Source: Adiantum capillus-veneris (Eukaryota; Streptophyta; Polypodiopsida; Polypodiales; Pteridaceae). Taken from it: a DNA stretch of 64,000 nucleotides. A program made the position numbers and the translations under genes. The notes beneath the pieces are model-generated. The model searched no databases and had not been told where the DNA came from. It was given only the letters and a program-made list of their open reading frames with translations. This document shows positions 47,328-60,084 of the stretch, piece after piece; position 1 is the stretch's first letter, and each line of letters begins with the position of its first letter. The stretch lies in contig CM043944.1 of NCBI GenBank assembly GCA_014529385.2, positions 171,307,240 through 171,371,239 of the forward strand. The letters run 5' to 3'.

Positions 47328-49115
47328 ATGTTAGCCGAGTTGCTCAGAATAAGACCAAACATGTGGACTAATGTGGGTAAATGTCTAGAGAAATTTTGTG
47401 TAAAAACCCCAATTCCTCAAATCGAGGAAGGCATCAAAGAGCTTGAAATGCCTCAACTAAATACTAGGCCAGTGCCATTAAACAAGGTAGGCGAGTATTA
47501 CGAGGGAGAAGATGGAAACACCACCCTTCCTGTGGAATTCAGTAATGTAAAAACCATGGCAATCCTTGACAGTGGAGCTGGTGTGGCCATTGCAACCAAA
47601 GAGGTTTGGAAAAAATGGGGAAAACCTGCCTTGATATCCACACGAATGACCCTACAGCTTGCAGACGGACACAAGGAAAAGCCCCTAGGACTGCTAGAAA
47701 AAGTACTTGTTACTTCTTGTGGCATTGAATATGAACACACTTTTGTTGTTGTTGACTTTGGCAAGAAGAACAACTATGAAATCATTCTGGGAAGACCATT
47801 CATGCGACAATTGAAAATGGTCCAAGATTGGGGTTATGACCATATATACCTGAGACATATGGAAACCATAACAAAGGTAAACTTGAGGGACTATAGCTAT
47901 AGGGATGTGATGAGAACACCGGTTGAGGAGTTTGATTCCACCACAGTAGCAGGATCAGAACTTCCAGCTTGGTTAGGTAAGCCTAAAGAACTGTGGATGT
48001 GTGGAGCTTCACAATGTGGTAGCTTGAAACGTGAGGAATGTATCCTAGAGCGGGTTATAGAGGATATGGACTATATCCCAGAACCATTTCCTGAAGAAGA
48101 GTTAGAGCCTTTTGGATGGGAACACATCTTGGCTACTGTGGACGTGTGCGCCGTGGAGGATGCTCCCGCAACAAAGTTTTGTGATGAAAATGGCTATGAT
48201 ATCGTTCCTTATTTTGCAGTGAGTGTAATCCAGGAAAACGAAGAGATCCAGACATCAACAAGCTCTCGAAATAAGAAGCAAACAAGGAAATGTGGAGAAT
48301 CAAAAGATGAAGAAGACGACGAGTTCTATGAATCTGTAGAACACTTCGAGCTTCAAGAAGATCAACGACCCGGACATCAATGTCATCGCTACACGAATAA
48401 AGTGCATCAAAAGTGGATTCCAAAGTCCTCGGTGAAGAAACAGCCACCACAAGCATCCTCATACACGGCTCCTAATAAGGATGCAAAGACTCATCTAGGA
48501 GGAATACGACCAGAGCAACGAGCTGACAATGCTCTAATCAATGGGCTAGAAAAGTCCTCCAAGAAACTACCACCCACGAGCACACAGACAGTAACTTTCC
48601 ACTACCATCCAAAAAATCAAGGGAAAGTACAAGAAGTCAACCTTGTTGAGGATAGTAGTGATAGTGATGAATCTTACGACATCCCCTATCATCAACTCAG
48701 GCCATCACTATCACCAACCCCTTCAGCAACAACCATGATAGGTCAAAAGAACAGGACAACAAGTCAAAGCCAAAAAGCTCGACAAATCTGGATACCAAAA
48801 AGCCAGATCGGCCAAAAACAGATATGGATCAAGAAGACAAAGATCTCTAATGACAAATCACAAGATCCAACACCAAAACAAAAACAAGGAAAGCGTGCAC
48901 GAACGGGTAAGAATATCACAAAATTGCAAGCTTTCACAACTCAGGTTTGGGCTCCAAAGAAGTTGATTCAAGCACAAAAAAGTCAAGAATTCATTTGGAT
49001 TCCAAAACAACCACAATATCAACTTTCAAAGCCTGAATCACGTCACCAACCAAGTGTACAAGGGCTGAAGCAAAGACCACTGTTGACTCACACAACAAAA
49101 AGGTGGATCCCATAG
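47328..49115 (+). CDS. Retroelement aspartic protease with long WxPK-repeat tail
   Basis: The 595-residue frame has a retropepsin-like domain at about residues 70-165: active site MAILDSGAGVAIATKEVW, then the flap region, then YEIILGRPFMRQ, the usual plant gypsy 'ILGRPF' block. It is followed by an acidic region and a basic, probably disordered C-terminal part with repeated aromatic-Pro-Lys motifs (KWIPKS, IWIPKS, IWIKKT, VWAPKK, IWIPKQ, RWIP). More such motifs continue in the same frame beyond the stop (VPKRAS, KWVPKK), suggesting the original protein was longer. No RT follows. The open frame upstream to 47253 is in the same phase as 46314-47252. Confidence 0.75.
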   Translation: MLAELLRIRPNMWTNVGKCLEKFCVKTPIPQIEEGIKELEMPQLNTRPVPLNKVGEYYEGEDGNTTLPVEFSNVKTMAILDSGAGVAIATKEVWKKWGKPALISTRMTLQLADGHKEKPLGLLEKVLVTSCGIEYEHTFVVVDFGKKNNYEIILGRPFMRQLKMVQDWGYDHIYLRHMETITKVNLRDYSYRDVMRTPVEEFDSTTVAGSELPAWLGKPKELWMCGASQCGSLKREECILERVIEDMDYIPEPFPEEELEPFGWEHILATVDVCAVEDAPATKFCDENGYDIVPYFAVSVIQENEEIQTSTSSRNKKQTRKCGESKDEEDDEFYESVEHFELQEDQRPGHQCHRYTNKVHQKWIPKSSVKKQPPQASSYTAPNKDAKTHLGGIRPEQRADNALINGLEKSSKKLPPTSTQTVTFHYHPKNQGKVQEVNLVEDSSDSDESYDIPYHQLRPSLSPTPSATTMIGQKNRTTSQSQKARQIWIPKSQIGQKQIWIKKTKISNDKSQDPTPKQKQGKRARTGKNITKLQAFTTQVWAPKKLIQAQKSQEFIWIPKQPQYQLSKPESRHQPSVQGLKQRPLLTHTTKRWIP

Positions 49116-50938
49116 AAGTCTCTTCAAACACAAACGAAGCATGGGCAAGTATAGGTTCCCAAACGAGCGTCAGCAACAAAACAACCAATAATCGCAAAGA
49201 AATGGGTCCCAAAGAAGAACAACAAAACTGCTGTCAATGCATCGCCGCTTGAATTCTTACAATTCTTCCTACGATTACAGTACAGTTAGAAGAGAGCAAT
49301 TCGCTTCAATCAAGCAACGATACAGGAGCTTCAAAGACCATTACATTGCTTAGAATAAAAAGCCTCGCCAACAAATGCCAATAAGCAAATTGCTTATACC
49401 CACATCTTGCACAACATAAATCTTTTCCATGCATTGATTGTGTATGCATAATAGGGCTACATTACAAGGCCTGCATAGACACAACTTTTAATTGCCCAAG
49501 CACAACACATACCCTTTGCGATACCCTGTCGTAAAGGATGACTCCAAATAGGAAGGGGGGAGGCATTCTGAATGCGGACCTAACATTATGACTATTAGAG
49601 GGCAATGTTTTGTGAGATGCATTGATTTTTTGCGTTTTATTGTGATAATTTTTTGATGAAATTTAGAGTATATGCCCTCATAGTAGTTTTACAGAGGAGT
49701 ATGGGGACAAAATCCATATATGAGCCCCTAGGGACATGTGTATAGTGTAGAATTTAGATTTCTATTTGAATGATTTTTCTTTTGTTAAGTTTTTTAAGAT
49801 TTTCTTTGTTTATTATTAAGAAAAAAATAAAAAATCCATAATCCACATGAAGAAAAGACTGACGAGATGCCTGAGCACTACAAAGAGAAGAAGGTACAGG
49901 AAAACGATGAAACTTCACGAAGTATGTCTCAGCAGCCACTACAACAGCCGAAGAACTTGTCACAAAGTAGTGTCAACATGCAACCGACAAGTCATACAAG
50001 TCAGAGTCGAGTAGCTACGCCACAAAATGAGTGAGGTGTTAGTCCCAAAGCTTCAAGTAATATTCTCTGTGGTCTAAGCGTCTTAGCTATTCTAGGTACT
50101 GCTCAAGCTAATAGAGTTGAGCATATTTACGTTGTGTCGCTCATACTGGTATAGGTGAGCAAAAGAGTCGAAGTCTAAGTACTTAAGTCTGGTGAAGTGA
50201 AGGAGAAGGTCCAAAAGACACTCATGTACTGAGCATAGTGAGATACGAGTGGAGAAACTTCTACATCGATAACCCTTCTTGGAAAGGTGGAAGCTATTGA
50301 GACATCTTTTGATGTCATATGTGCTACATTTATTCCTCGAAACACCCATCATCTCCTTCTTTCACATTGCATGCTTTTGTTGACAAATTTCTCATATGCA
50401 TATAGAGTGTCCCATAATTGGCACTTGCATCAGGCACTCTTTCCGTGTTTCACCCAAGCACTCACCTTTCATGAACATGTACTTCACGTTCAACTGCTCA
50501 ACTCCAATAAAGAGCGTACACCAAAGGTATTTTTTTCCCACCGGGTTTTTTCCCTTTGGTCATCCAAGTTTTAGACCCTAATCTAAAGACACCTATCACC
50601 ATCCTCTTGTACATACTCCTTCTACATCAACAATAAGGAAATGCTACTCAAATCAGTTGACAAATGAATTGGAGCACCAATTTCAGATCATAGCATACTT
50701 CTCCTCAATGGCGAGTCGAAGAATGGCCTACAATGACAAAGCTGCAGACAACACTAACAACATGATTGCACAGGAACAAAGAAGTCCCCAATGAAGAAGA
50801 GTAGACATAAAAGTGATTAGAGGATCTCAAAAGATGAATGGTTATGATGATAGATGTCCGCTCTAATGGATCATAGTTCTTGTTGTGGTTCGACAAAGAT
50901 ACAAGCAGTGCAACAGATGAAGCGAAAACAACAGCAAA
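49116..50938 (+). other. Non-coding interior of the retroelement
   Basis: Where pol would be expected, no RT, RNase H or integrase motif is seen in any frame. A purine tract (GGAAGGGGGGAGG) lies near 49550. The part 50776-50838 is duplicated at 50980-51034. Confidence 0.6.
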
Positions 50939-50939
50939 G

Positions 50940-50976
50940 TGTTGACCACTGGGTCAACAACACAACATAACTCAAG
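50940..50976 (+). repeat. Internal copy of the LTR start
   Basis: The first 37 or so bases of the LTR (TGTTGACCACTGGGTCAACA and onward to CTCAAG) recur here, inside the element, between two copies of an about 60-bp segment. This is a footprint of template switching or rearrangement. Confidence 0.85.
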
Positions 50977-51035
50977 AACAAAGAAGTCCTCAATGACAAA
51001 GAGCAGACATAAGGGTAATCAGAGGATCGCAAAAT

Positions 51036-51560
<525 letters not shown>

Positions 51561-51623
51561 CAAAACGACAGCAAAGACCACATCGCCATCGACAATCAGG
51601 TCATGTCGGGGACGACATGAACG

Positions 51624-51636
51624 CGGAAGGGGGGAA
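51624..51636 (+). other. Polypurine tract
   Basis: GGAAGGGGGGAA lies directly before the TGTTGACC of the 3' LTR, the standard plus-strand priming site. Confidence 0.88.
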
Positions 51637-51844
51637 TGTTGACCGTTGGGTCAACAACACAACATAACTCAAGTTTCGTACCAAAGTCTTATCTTTTGCG
51701 AGTTATGAAATGCTGCGGATTATGGATATAAACGTCATTTGTAATGAGTAGTTATTGTAGTTTCAGAAGCCAGGGTGCAATGGCACTTCCAGATTGTAAA
51801 TACAAAGCCATTTGACCCTTTCAACCCCATTTTTGGTTAAACCT
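51637..51844 (+). repeat. Truncated 3' LTR
   Basis: It matches 41058-41267 closely, then stops. The remaining ~750 bases of the LTR are not found in the window. Confidence 0.9.
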
Positions 51845-52554
51845 GTAAACTTTTAAATGAACTGCATGTAGTACGAACACAGTCCCAAGAAGCTTCTAAC
51901 TTCATGGACATTCTTCAAATCGGGCCAATCACGGATAGTCTCTATCTTGGTTGGATTCATTTGCACTCGTGCTGCTCAGACAATGTGTCCCAAAAAGTGT
52001 ATCTCAGGTAGGAAAAATTCACTTTTCTTTGCATTAATCACTAACTTGTGATCTCATAATGCTTGAAAGACCTGAAGCACATGATCTTTGTGTTCTGCCT
52101 CAATCTTGGAGAAAACAATGATATCGTCAAAGAAAGTGCCAACAAATAGCCTGTACTCTCAAAAAATCATGTCCATCATCCTGTTAAATGTCGCAAGAGC
52201 ATTGGTTAAGCCAAAAGGCATCACCAAAAACTCAAATAACCGAAAAGTCGTCCGAAAAGCTATCTTGTAGACGTCTCCCAGTGCGATTCTGATCTGATGA
52301 TATCCACTCTTCAAATCAATCCTGCTAAAGCACGAGGATCCCTGTAATATGTCGAGTATATCATCGATCATAGGAATCGGAAATCTGTTCTTGATGGTGA
52401 TTTTGTTGAGAGCTCTATAATCGATGCACATTCTCCAAGATCCGTCTTTCTTCAAAACCAACAACACTGGAGAGCAATACGGTGAAGTACTAGGCTGGAC
52501 AAGACCCTTTTCCAAGAGGTCTTTCACTTGGTTCATAATCTCTTCATTCTGTGC
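51845..52554 (-). pseudogene. pol: Gypsy reverse transcriptase, truncated
   Basis: Minus-strand frame with [50 protein letters not shown] and, after a TGA at 52159-52161, TFFDDIIVFSK with both catalytic aspartates. It then runs through the thumb region (EVRSFLGLCSYY) and stops at 51845 against the truncated LTR. A TGA at 52555-52557 separates it from protease in the same frame; CGA to TGA would explain both stops. RNase H and integrase are missing. Confidence 0.9.
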
Positions 52555-54248
52555 TCAGGTCACACGATAAGGTGGCAAGTTCGGTGGTGTGCTTCCAGGT
52601 ATCAGATCAATTGTATGATCTTCAGGACAAGCAGGTGGCAACTCGCCTGGTACGCCCTCTGAGAAGCAATCGGCGTGAGAGTGGAGAAAATCTTGGCGTT
52701 CTTTATCAAGTTTAGACATATTTGTCCTATCCTTATCGCTCAATTCTTTCATAAAGATCGAGTAAACAAACAGACTAGATTTCATTAATTTAGATATGTC
52801 CAAAGCCGATACAATAGGGACAGACTCGCCCTTCAATTTAATATCAAGTACAATGGTTCTACTCTTCTGTGTAGTCAATGTCGCTTTCCTTACCTGATAA
52901 TCGACCACGGCGTTGTTCCTGTGGTACCAGGGAATCCCTAAGAGAACATCACAACCTTCCAAAGGCATTATGAAAAAGTCCTCATGCCCCAAATACCCAT
53001 GACAATGCAACCAAAGTTTGCCAATAACAGGTGTAATGGCTACGTCCCTGCCGGGTGCCGCTAGAACTGCCTCCGCAAGTGGTCCCATCCGATCGGGAGT
53101 GATCTTGAGCCGTGCTGCCAATTCTGGTGAAATGAAGTTGTCCTTGGCTCCTCCATCAAAGAAGATCAGGGCCTCTTGATCTTTCACTTTGCCCCAAGCT
53201 CGACAAAGTTCTATACTCTCGTCCATGGTGTTGGGATCGGTACCCACACAATCTGGAACCAGTAATGTTTTCATCTTGCCTTTTCTTCCACGTTCCTCAA
53301 CTGCTCTCGAACTCTCAGGCCTATCGTCGTCCTTATCATTATGTTCTTTCTGTGCCTTTTTAGGGCACTTCGCGGAGATATGTCCATGTTTCCCGCATCC
53401 AAAGCACTTCCCCTCCTTGATGAAGCGAGCTCTCTCCTGAGGAGTAAGCTTGGGTCGTGCATCCTTCTTCTCTGAGTTGCTCTTTCTCTTTCTACTTTCA
53501 TCCCCTGAAGTCTGTTCGGCTCGTTGTGTCATGACCTCATCGGTGGGGTAGGTCAGACTGCCAGAGTGAATGGCAAAGCCCCGCTTCGCATGACTCATCA
53601 ACTCCTAAATAGAAGCTGACTTCTGTTCCAAGCAGTGATCTTGGATCTTTGTAGGTAGACCCAAGGTAAACCGCTCAATCTGTTCTCTGAACGATATCTT
53701 CTTGAATGAAGAGGTGGGTAGAAAAGAGCTCCAGAATCTCTCACAGTAAGCATCCACTGTATCTCTCTTGGTCATCCGAACATGGTTCCAAGCAGCTCGT
53801 ATATCGTGTTCATACTCTTGCGTCAGCCAAGAAGAAATAAAAAGCTTCTTAAATTTCAGCCATTTAACTGGCCCAGTCTTGTTTAAAAGAAGCGTGGACC
53901 ACCAAGTTCGAGCATTCCCCTTAAAATAAGAGGCAGCTCTCCGAATCTTGGAGTGCTCTGAGAAGCGTCCTCCCGCGAAAGCGATGTCAAACTGCTGTAT
54001 AAAAGACAAAGTCTTCGAAGAATCTTTGTATCCTGAAAAAGTGTCAAATTTGATCGACTGTCCACCTTTCTTAAACTCTCAGACTTTCTTGCTTTTATCT
54101 TCCAGAAAGTCGTACTGGTTGGCTTTATAAAAATTCTTCTTGTTCGCATAAAATTTGCCGTCATCAGAGTCTGAACTATCGGTAGACGAGTCCTCTATAG
54201 AACTATCACTCACTGTGCGATATTTAGACTTCTTTGCCTTTTTCTTGC
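52555..54248 (-). pseudogene. gag: Gypsy gag (3' part) and protease
   Basis: One minus-strand frame broken by TGA at 54079-54081, TAG at 53605-53607 and TGA at 52555-52557. It encodes the Gag core (FAGGRFSEHSKIRRAASYF; ARTWWSTLLLN), a CCHC knuckle (CFGCGKHGHISAKC) and a protease-like part whose active site reads FFDGGAKDNF rather than D(S/T)G. It continues upstream, across the 7.6-kb insertion, in 62431-61838. Confidence 0.88.
54244..54248. repeat. Target-site duplication CTTGC
   Basis: CTTGC lies before the LTR start at 54249 and again at 61838-61842 after the LTR end, within the gag gene of the older element. Confidence 0.95.
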
Positions 54249-55409
54249 TGTCACGTGACACATCCAACCCTATGTGTCCATGGACAAGCTAATTCATAAC
54301 AAGGGTTCCGTCAGTCCAGTCAGTCTAGATTAGAAGTGTTCTGGCACTTTTGCTAGTCTGTTCGCAGACCGTGCATGCCTAGGCACTTAGTATAGATGCA
54401 TATCCTCTGGTTGCACACAGCATAATCATAAGCATTCCCATCAAAATCCATTAGATCCTTCAGGGAAATTTTCCAGTGTATTTTACCTATTTTTGACATT
54501 TTTCACTTATTATTTTAAGTGACTTTTGTTGGGAACTGAGTAGGGCAAATTGGGTAAGATAATATATAAGCAAACCAAGGCTAGCACTATTTCGCAGATA
54601 AGCAAGGAGAACACAGGCCACCAGCAGCAGGTTCACCCTCTCTCTCAGCAAGACCAACTCTTGGGCGATTTCATCCCCTAGCGTTTTCATCAGCAAGCAC
54701 CTATCGCCATATAGCTTCAGCCCTTGGCGTTTTCAGCAACCCCCGTCATATAGCCTCCCCATTCCTAGCGTTTTTCATCCAGATTGCATCTCAAGACAAC
54801 CCTAGCTTGGCGTTTCCAAAATCCCCAATTCGCCCCCCTTTTGCATGGCGTTTTCAGCATCGCCAAGCATCAACAGATTTCAGCCTTTGACCGCCTAAAA
54901 ATCAGCAGATTTCAGCCAGCAGAGACTAGGCCACATCAGCGTTTTTTATTCCAGACATTTTCAGCCATTAAGCGTTTTTGGGACAGCAACAGATTTGCAT
55001 CAGATTTCAGCCAGTAGCGTTTTTGGACAGCAAGACAAAAGCAGCCAATTTGAGCCCTTAGATCGGTCTTGTCATCCCCGTCGTCGACATCGACTTGGCC
55101 TAGACTTGCATCAGTCACATGCATCCACTTTGTACCAGTTTGTGCAATCAATCGTAGACCACTCTCGCCAACGAGAGTGGGGCCTTTGGAGGAGGGTTTT
55201 TCAACGTCTCTGGTGTCGTATTCTCTTCTCTCTCTATCTCTCAGTCTCATACACTTTCACGCACAGTGTCCATTCACTTGTTTGTGATCATTGCACTCTC
55301 TCATTAATAACGGAAGGCTCTCCCTTCCATAAGAACAAAAAGGAACCTTGAGCACATTATGGAGCACTCATCTTGAGAAAGAACAACATTCATTCCGCTG
55401 CACCTTACA
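54249..55409 (+). repeat. 5' LTR (1161 bp)
   Basis: It begins with the 12-bp palindrome TGTCACGTGACA (containing a CACGTG G-box core) and ends CACCTTACA. A TATA box (TATATAAG) lies at 54563-54570. Nearly identical to the 3' LTR apart from the duplication and small indels. Confidence 0.93.
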
Positions 55410-55410
55410 T

Positions 55411-55422
55411 TGGTATTAGAGC
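55411..55422 (+). other. Primer-binding site, tRNA-Met type
   Basis: TGGTATTAGAGC is one C-to-T change from the standard TGGTATCAGAGC and is one base after the LTR. Confidence 0.85.
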
Positions 55423-55850
55423 TTTGGCAGTTGTTCTGTATCACTCAAGGAAAGAACCACAAGAATCACAACAATTTTTTTTTTTTGCATGTTGCGGTCG
55501 CACGAACCCAAGTTCGCTTGGCCATGTCTATTCATAATCGTGTTTTGAAGAGTGACAAGAATCCCAAGAAAGAAGGGCTTGTCCAGCCTCCTCTTGTGCC
55601 TCTTTTCACTCATTGAGAGTGGACAGTGCACTTAGCGGCGGGCCAATTGACATGAGGTGGAAAAAAGCAACGTTGGTGTGAGCGCAAGGCCGCCAAGGGG
55701 TGCACCCGCGGAAAAGAGCAGAACTCGGGTGAAGAGAAGATCCTTCTCTAACACAGATTGCAAGCAAAAGAAGACCCTCAAGAACCCAAGAACCCAAGAC
55801 CCGCAAGAACACAAGTTCTTCGTGAACTTAAGAACCAAAGATCATAGTGC

Positions 55851-57239
55851 ATGGTCATCACTCGAAGAGGAATGGATACTTCGCATACAGGTGGTGAGCA
55901 TGGGAGTGGCGAAGAAGAGTTTTCCCCACCAGGAGGTTTTCCCGACCCTCCCCCTTCCCCATCTACGCCACGAGTTGTACCAAATCCTATGGAGGTGATG
56001 ATCAAGTAGATGATGGAGATGATGGCACAACAACAAGAAACGAATCGCGTTGCGATGGCACAACTAGAAAGAAAAGCAGAACGACGGGAAGCCTTGGAGC
56101 GTGAACGCCAACTCAGACAAGACACCTTTGAGCGTGAGCATGATCAAGAGTGCTTGGCGGCCGAAGAACGACAAGTCGAGCGTGTGGTACAGAGTGAACA
56201 ACGCATGCAAGAGTTGGTATGACATGTTCTCGCTTCAAAGTCCAAGCAAGCCAAAGGTGTTGGTAGTTCCTCATGTGGCGTAAGCCGGGATGCGGACTCC
56301 AACAACCCAGTCATAGAGAAGTTGACTTTCAGTAAGTATAATGGTAAGATGGATGCTACAGTTATTCATTCTTTGTTGCATCAATTTAATGCTTATTTTG
56401 CGACAACTAAGAAGACAGGAAATAGCAAGGTGTTGACGAAAGCTATGTACCTTGCCGGTGATGCCATCAATTGGTACCACGCATGGCAAGAGGCACAGTT
56501 AGCCGCACACCTAGAGGAAGCCGAAGAATTCACGCCCCTTTCCTTTAGTTGGATTGATTTCCAAGACAAGATCAAGGCGCGGTTTATGCCTCCTCAGTAC
56601 CTAGCACGATTGAAAGAAGATTGGTGCAATCTCAAGCAACATGGTATGCCAGTCATGTCTTTTTCTAACCGTGTTTTGCAGCTCGGCACTCAATTACGCA
56701 AATCGGATGATGAGCGCAATTGGGTTAGACGAATACATCAATTTGATGTAGAAGTCTTTGACCCCGCGGATCTCAACAAGGCGGTAGCGATTGCTCTCTC
56801 CCAAGAAATGAAGCACAACAAGGGAAAGCCTAAGGAGAACAAGACTTCTCAAGGAATATCTCGGAACTCTCAGAACACGCAAAATAGTAAGAACGGTAAG
56901 AATGGTAACTCTTCTAGCCCTTCTTCCTCTAATTCCTCGGAAAAGAACTCTAACAATGAATCTAAGGGTAAAGCTAAAGCACCTGCAAAACCAAAGCTAA
57001 CCCCAGATGAAAAAGATGCACAAGGAATTATAGGAGGATACATCACGACTGAAGAACAAGTGATTTATGCTAAGGAAGGTAGATGTTATCAATGTCACGT
57101 CAAGGGTCACATTAAGAAGGCTTGTCCTAAGACAGCCCCACCTAAAGAACCAAAGGTACCCACAGCAACCACAAGCACTTTAATGACCAAGCTGAATCTT
57201 CTCATGTCTCTGACACACACATTGATGAGTCTCTCATGA
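55851..57239 (+). pseudogene. gag: Gypsy gag with two in-frame stops
   Basis: ATG at 55851 (MVITRRGMD) opens a frame interrupted by TAG 56007-56009 and TGA 56220-56222. It encodes a Pro-rich start, a charged coiled-coil segment (AQLERKAERREALERERQLR), the Gag core (FNAYFATTKKTGNSKV; INWYHAW; FQDKIKARFMPP), a Ser/Asn/Lys-rich linker and a CCHC knuckle (CYQCHVKGHIKKAC). Near 57180 the coding potential passes into another frame that runs into protease, so a one-base change or an old frameshift site lies there. Both stops can be read as C-to-T changes (CAG, CGA). Confidence 0.9.
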
Positions 57240-57850
57240 AGTGTTATGGTCATGTAAAGGGTCAGCGTTTTATCATATTGTTTGATCCAGGCAGTATGCA
57301 TGATGTGATTAGTGTCTCTCTTGTTGAGAGAGCCCGCCTAGAGGTTAGTCAGAAATCTCCTCTTGAGGTTTCTGGCTTCGCTCCTGGTATGGACTCTCTC
57401 ATCACGAAAGAGTGCCTTGATGTGATGTTTACCGTTCAACAAGCTGCTTTTCATTGGAAATTTCTTGCGTCTCCTCTCTCAGGATGTGATATGCTTTTGG
57501 ACATAAGATGGTTTCGTGAGCATAACCCTCTCATTGATTGGGAGGCTAACACTCTCACATTAAATGCCAAAACTGACTCCCCCCTCATCATTCGTGCTGA
57601 GGAGGGCTTGCATTCTTTGCCTCTCATCTCTCATGTGCAGGTAAAGCGTGAATTACGACGAGGAGCACAAGCGGCATTCATCTATGCTGCTTCAGTTTCC
57701 CAGAGTATTCAGGCTCCAGCTAAGTATTCAGATTTGTTTAACAAGTTTAAGCATCTCTTTTTGCAGGATGACCTTCCACCCCGTCTCCCACCCGAGCGAC
57801 CAGAGGACCATCGCATCGAGCTTATGGAGGGGCCACACCCTGTCAGTTAG
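57183..57850 (+). pseudogene. Gypsy protease-like region
   Basis: The frame shifted relative to gag encodes a retropepsin-like segment with FIILFDPGSMHDVISVSLVE (DPGS in place of D(S/T)G) and CDMLLDIRWFREHNPLIDW, the usual 'LG..WL' block here degraded to LDIRWF. A TAG at 57848-57850 separates it from RT in the same frame and fits a CAG-to-TAG change. Confidence 0.88.
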
Positions 57851-58654
57851 GCTCCCTATCGTTTGAATAAGACACAGGAGGAAGAGTTGGAGGGACAACT
57901 CACGGAGTTGGTGGCTAGAGGATTCATACGTCCTAGTGTAAGTCCTTTTGCTGCTCCTATTTTGTTTGTTCGCAAGAAGGATGGTTCGTCTTGTTTGTGT
58001 GTTGATTACAGGGCAATGAACAAGACGACCGTCAAGAACAAGTTTTCGATGCCTCGCATTGAGTATATCCTTGATAGGCTCAATGGGGGAAAGGTTTTCA
58101 ACAAGGTCGATCTCATGAGTGGATACCATCAGGTACGGATATTCAAAGGCGACATCTTCAAGATCGCTTTTCGCATTGAGCGAGGGCAATGGGAGTATAT
58201 TGTTATGCCTTTTGGATTGACAGGTGCCGTGGGTACATTTAATCGTCTCATGGTAGGTCGTTTCAGCGATATGGTCAGTGTATATGTGTTCATCTTTTTA
58301 AATGATATTCTCATTTTTTCTGCATCGTGGGAACAACATGAAAGGGATGTTGAAAGGGTACTAACCCGTTTGGATGAGTGTCAGTTATACATTGCAGCTA
58401 AGACGTCTGAATTTTTTCTTACTGAAGTCACTTATTTGGGTTATATCATTTCTACAGAAGGCGTCAAGCTAGATCCCGCAAAGGTGGAACAGCTTCGTAA
58501 TTGGGATTTGCCCAAAACTGCATATGATATGCGTTCTTTTCTTGGTTTATGTCAACGCGTAGACTTGCCCGAAGCAACCATTGAGGCTTTCGCAACTCTC
58601 AAGGTTGTGGTGAGTGGCAGAAGCACCGTGTCTTATCCTTGCCTCTTGGGATGA
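57851..58654 (+). pseudogene. pol: Gypsy reverse transcriptase with lost catalytic aspartate
   Basis: In the protease frame: KKDGSSCLCVDYRAMN, FNKVDLMSGYHQVRI, VMPFGLTGAVGTFNRLM and the catalytic block FIFLNDILIFS. The first catalytic Asp is Asn (AAT at 58301-58303, a G-to-A change), which should abolish polymerase activity. After SFLGLCQ the thumb-connection sequence is partly deleted and the frame is lost around 58600. Confidence 0.92.
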
Positions 58655-59040
58655 TCCCTTTGAGGTATGGACGGATGCGAGCAATGTCGCCATAGGCACT
58701 GTGCTTCAGCAGCATGGTCGTCCAGTAGCTTTCCTTAGTCGGAAGCTCAATAGTGCGGAAAAGAATTATTCAGTTTATGATAAAGAACTTTTGTCTATCA
58801 TTCACTCTCTTAAGCATTGGAAGCATTTTCTTTATGGTAGAGAGTTTATAGTTCTCACAAATCATCAAGCCCTCAAGTGGCTCCAGTCTATGCCTAGTGC
58901 ACATTGGAGTGATCGCCAAGCATGGTGGTCACAATTTTTTGAGCAATTTGGAGGTTTGATTGAGTATGTGCCTGGAAAAGCTAACCCTGTTTGCAGATGC
59001 GTTGAGTCGCAAAGGATAGATTTTGGCTCTTGAGTCAAGA
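58614..59040 (+). pseudogene. Gypsy RNase H
   Basis: A third frame encodes DPFEVWTDASNVAIGTVLQQ, RKLNSAEKNYSVYDKELLSI, HFLYGREFIVLTNHQALKW and FEQFGGLIEYVPGKANP. The usual end 'ADALSR' appears only after a further frame change near 58990. RNase H degrades the RNA strand of the RNA/DNA hybrid during copying. Confidence 0.9.
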
Positions 59041-60084
59041 TCCACATTTTCTATTCAGGACAGCATAAAGAATCAGTATGCGGATTCCGAGTTTGGTAAG
59101 CATTGGTTGCAGGCTCTTGCTTCCCAAGGGCCAAGCAACTATCTCATTTGTGTTGGTTTGTTGTATTTTCGTCAACGTTTCTGTGTGTTGACCTCTCTCA
59201 TGCCAACCATATTGCATGATGCACATGATTCTCTCACGGGTGGGCACACGGGAATGAACACAACTTTGGAAAAAATAGAAATACTCTTTTATTGGCCTAA
59301 AATGCTAAAGGATGTGTTTTGTTATGTCACTCAGTGCACTATATGTCAAAAGGTAAAAGCTCCTCGGGGTAAGCAGCAAGGCCTCTTGCTTCCGCTGCCT
59401 ATTCCCGATGGACCTTTTCAAGATATTTCCATGAATTTTGTGACTAACCTTCCACCAAGTTTGCATTCAAGGAACACTCAATGTTTCACAATTGTCGATC
59501 GTTTCAACAAGTTTTGCATGTTGATTCCTTGTAAAGCCACAGTCACAGCACAAGATGTAGCACGGTTGTTCGTTAAGCATTGGTACCCCCTGTGTGGTCT
59601 GCCAAGATCAATTGTTTCAGATAGGGATGTTAAGTTCACGTCCAATTTTTGGCGCGCACTCTTTGAAAATTTTGGCTCTAAGTTGAATTTTTCATCGGTT
59701 TTTCATCCACAGTCAGATGGTCAAACAAAGATTTACAATCAATTGGCTTTTGATGTTTTAAAGTCATATGTGCATGATCAGCAGTCTCAGTGAGAGCTCT
59801 ATCTCCCATTGGTCCAGGCTATTTTGAATGCCTCTTTTTCTTTTGCCATTGGTCGAACTCTGCATGAGGCAGCTTTTGGCCGTCTGTTCCAATCACTTTT
59901 GACTCGCTCGGTCAGTCAAATACCTAATGCCAATGCTGAAAGTCAGTCATTGGATGAGATTTCTGAGAGTGTGAAGCTTCGGCTAAGCAGGGCTCAGGAA
60001 TCTTATTCACGGCAAGCTAACAAGCATCATCAGGATGTTTCAATCAAGGAAGGAGATTGGGTGTATTTAGAAATCATGAAGTAA
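59023..60084 (+). pseudogene. Gypsy integrase with altered catalytic residues
   Basis: HHCC zinc finger (HDAHDSLTGGHTGMN to CTICQK), then the catalytic core with first Asp changed to Asn (SMNF, AAT at 59434-59436), second Asp kept (VSDRDVKFTSNF) and the Glu changed to Lys (SDGQTKIYNQ, AAG at 59728-59730). TGA at 59791-59793 stands where a TGG fits (...QQSQ then ELYLPL), and TAA ends the segment at 60082-60084. The catalytic changes alone would abolish strand transfer. Confidence 0.92.

Noticed and set aside
54784-55351. Open frames on both strands within the 54.2-55.4 kb and 61.2-61.8 kb regions
   Set aside because: They lie inside the two LTRs and recur only because the LTRs are copies.
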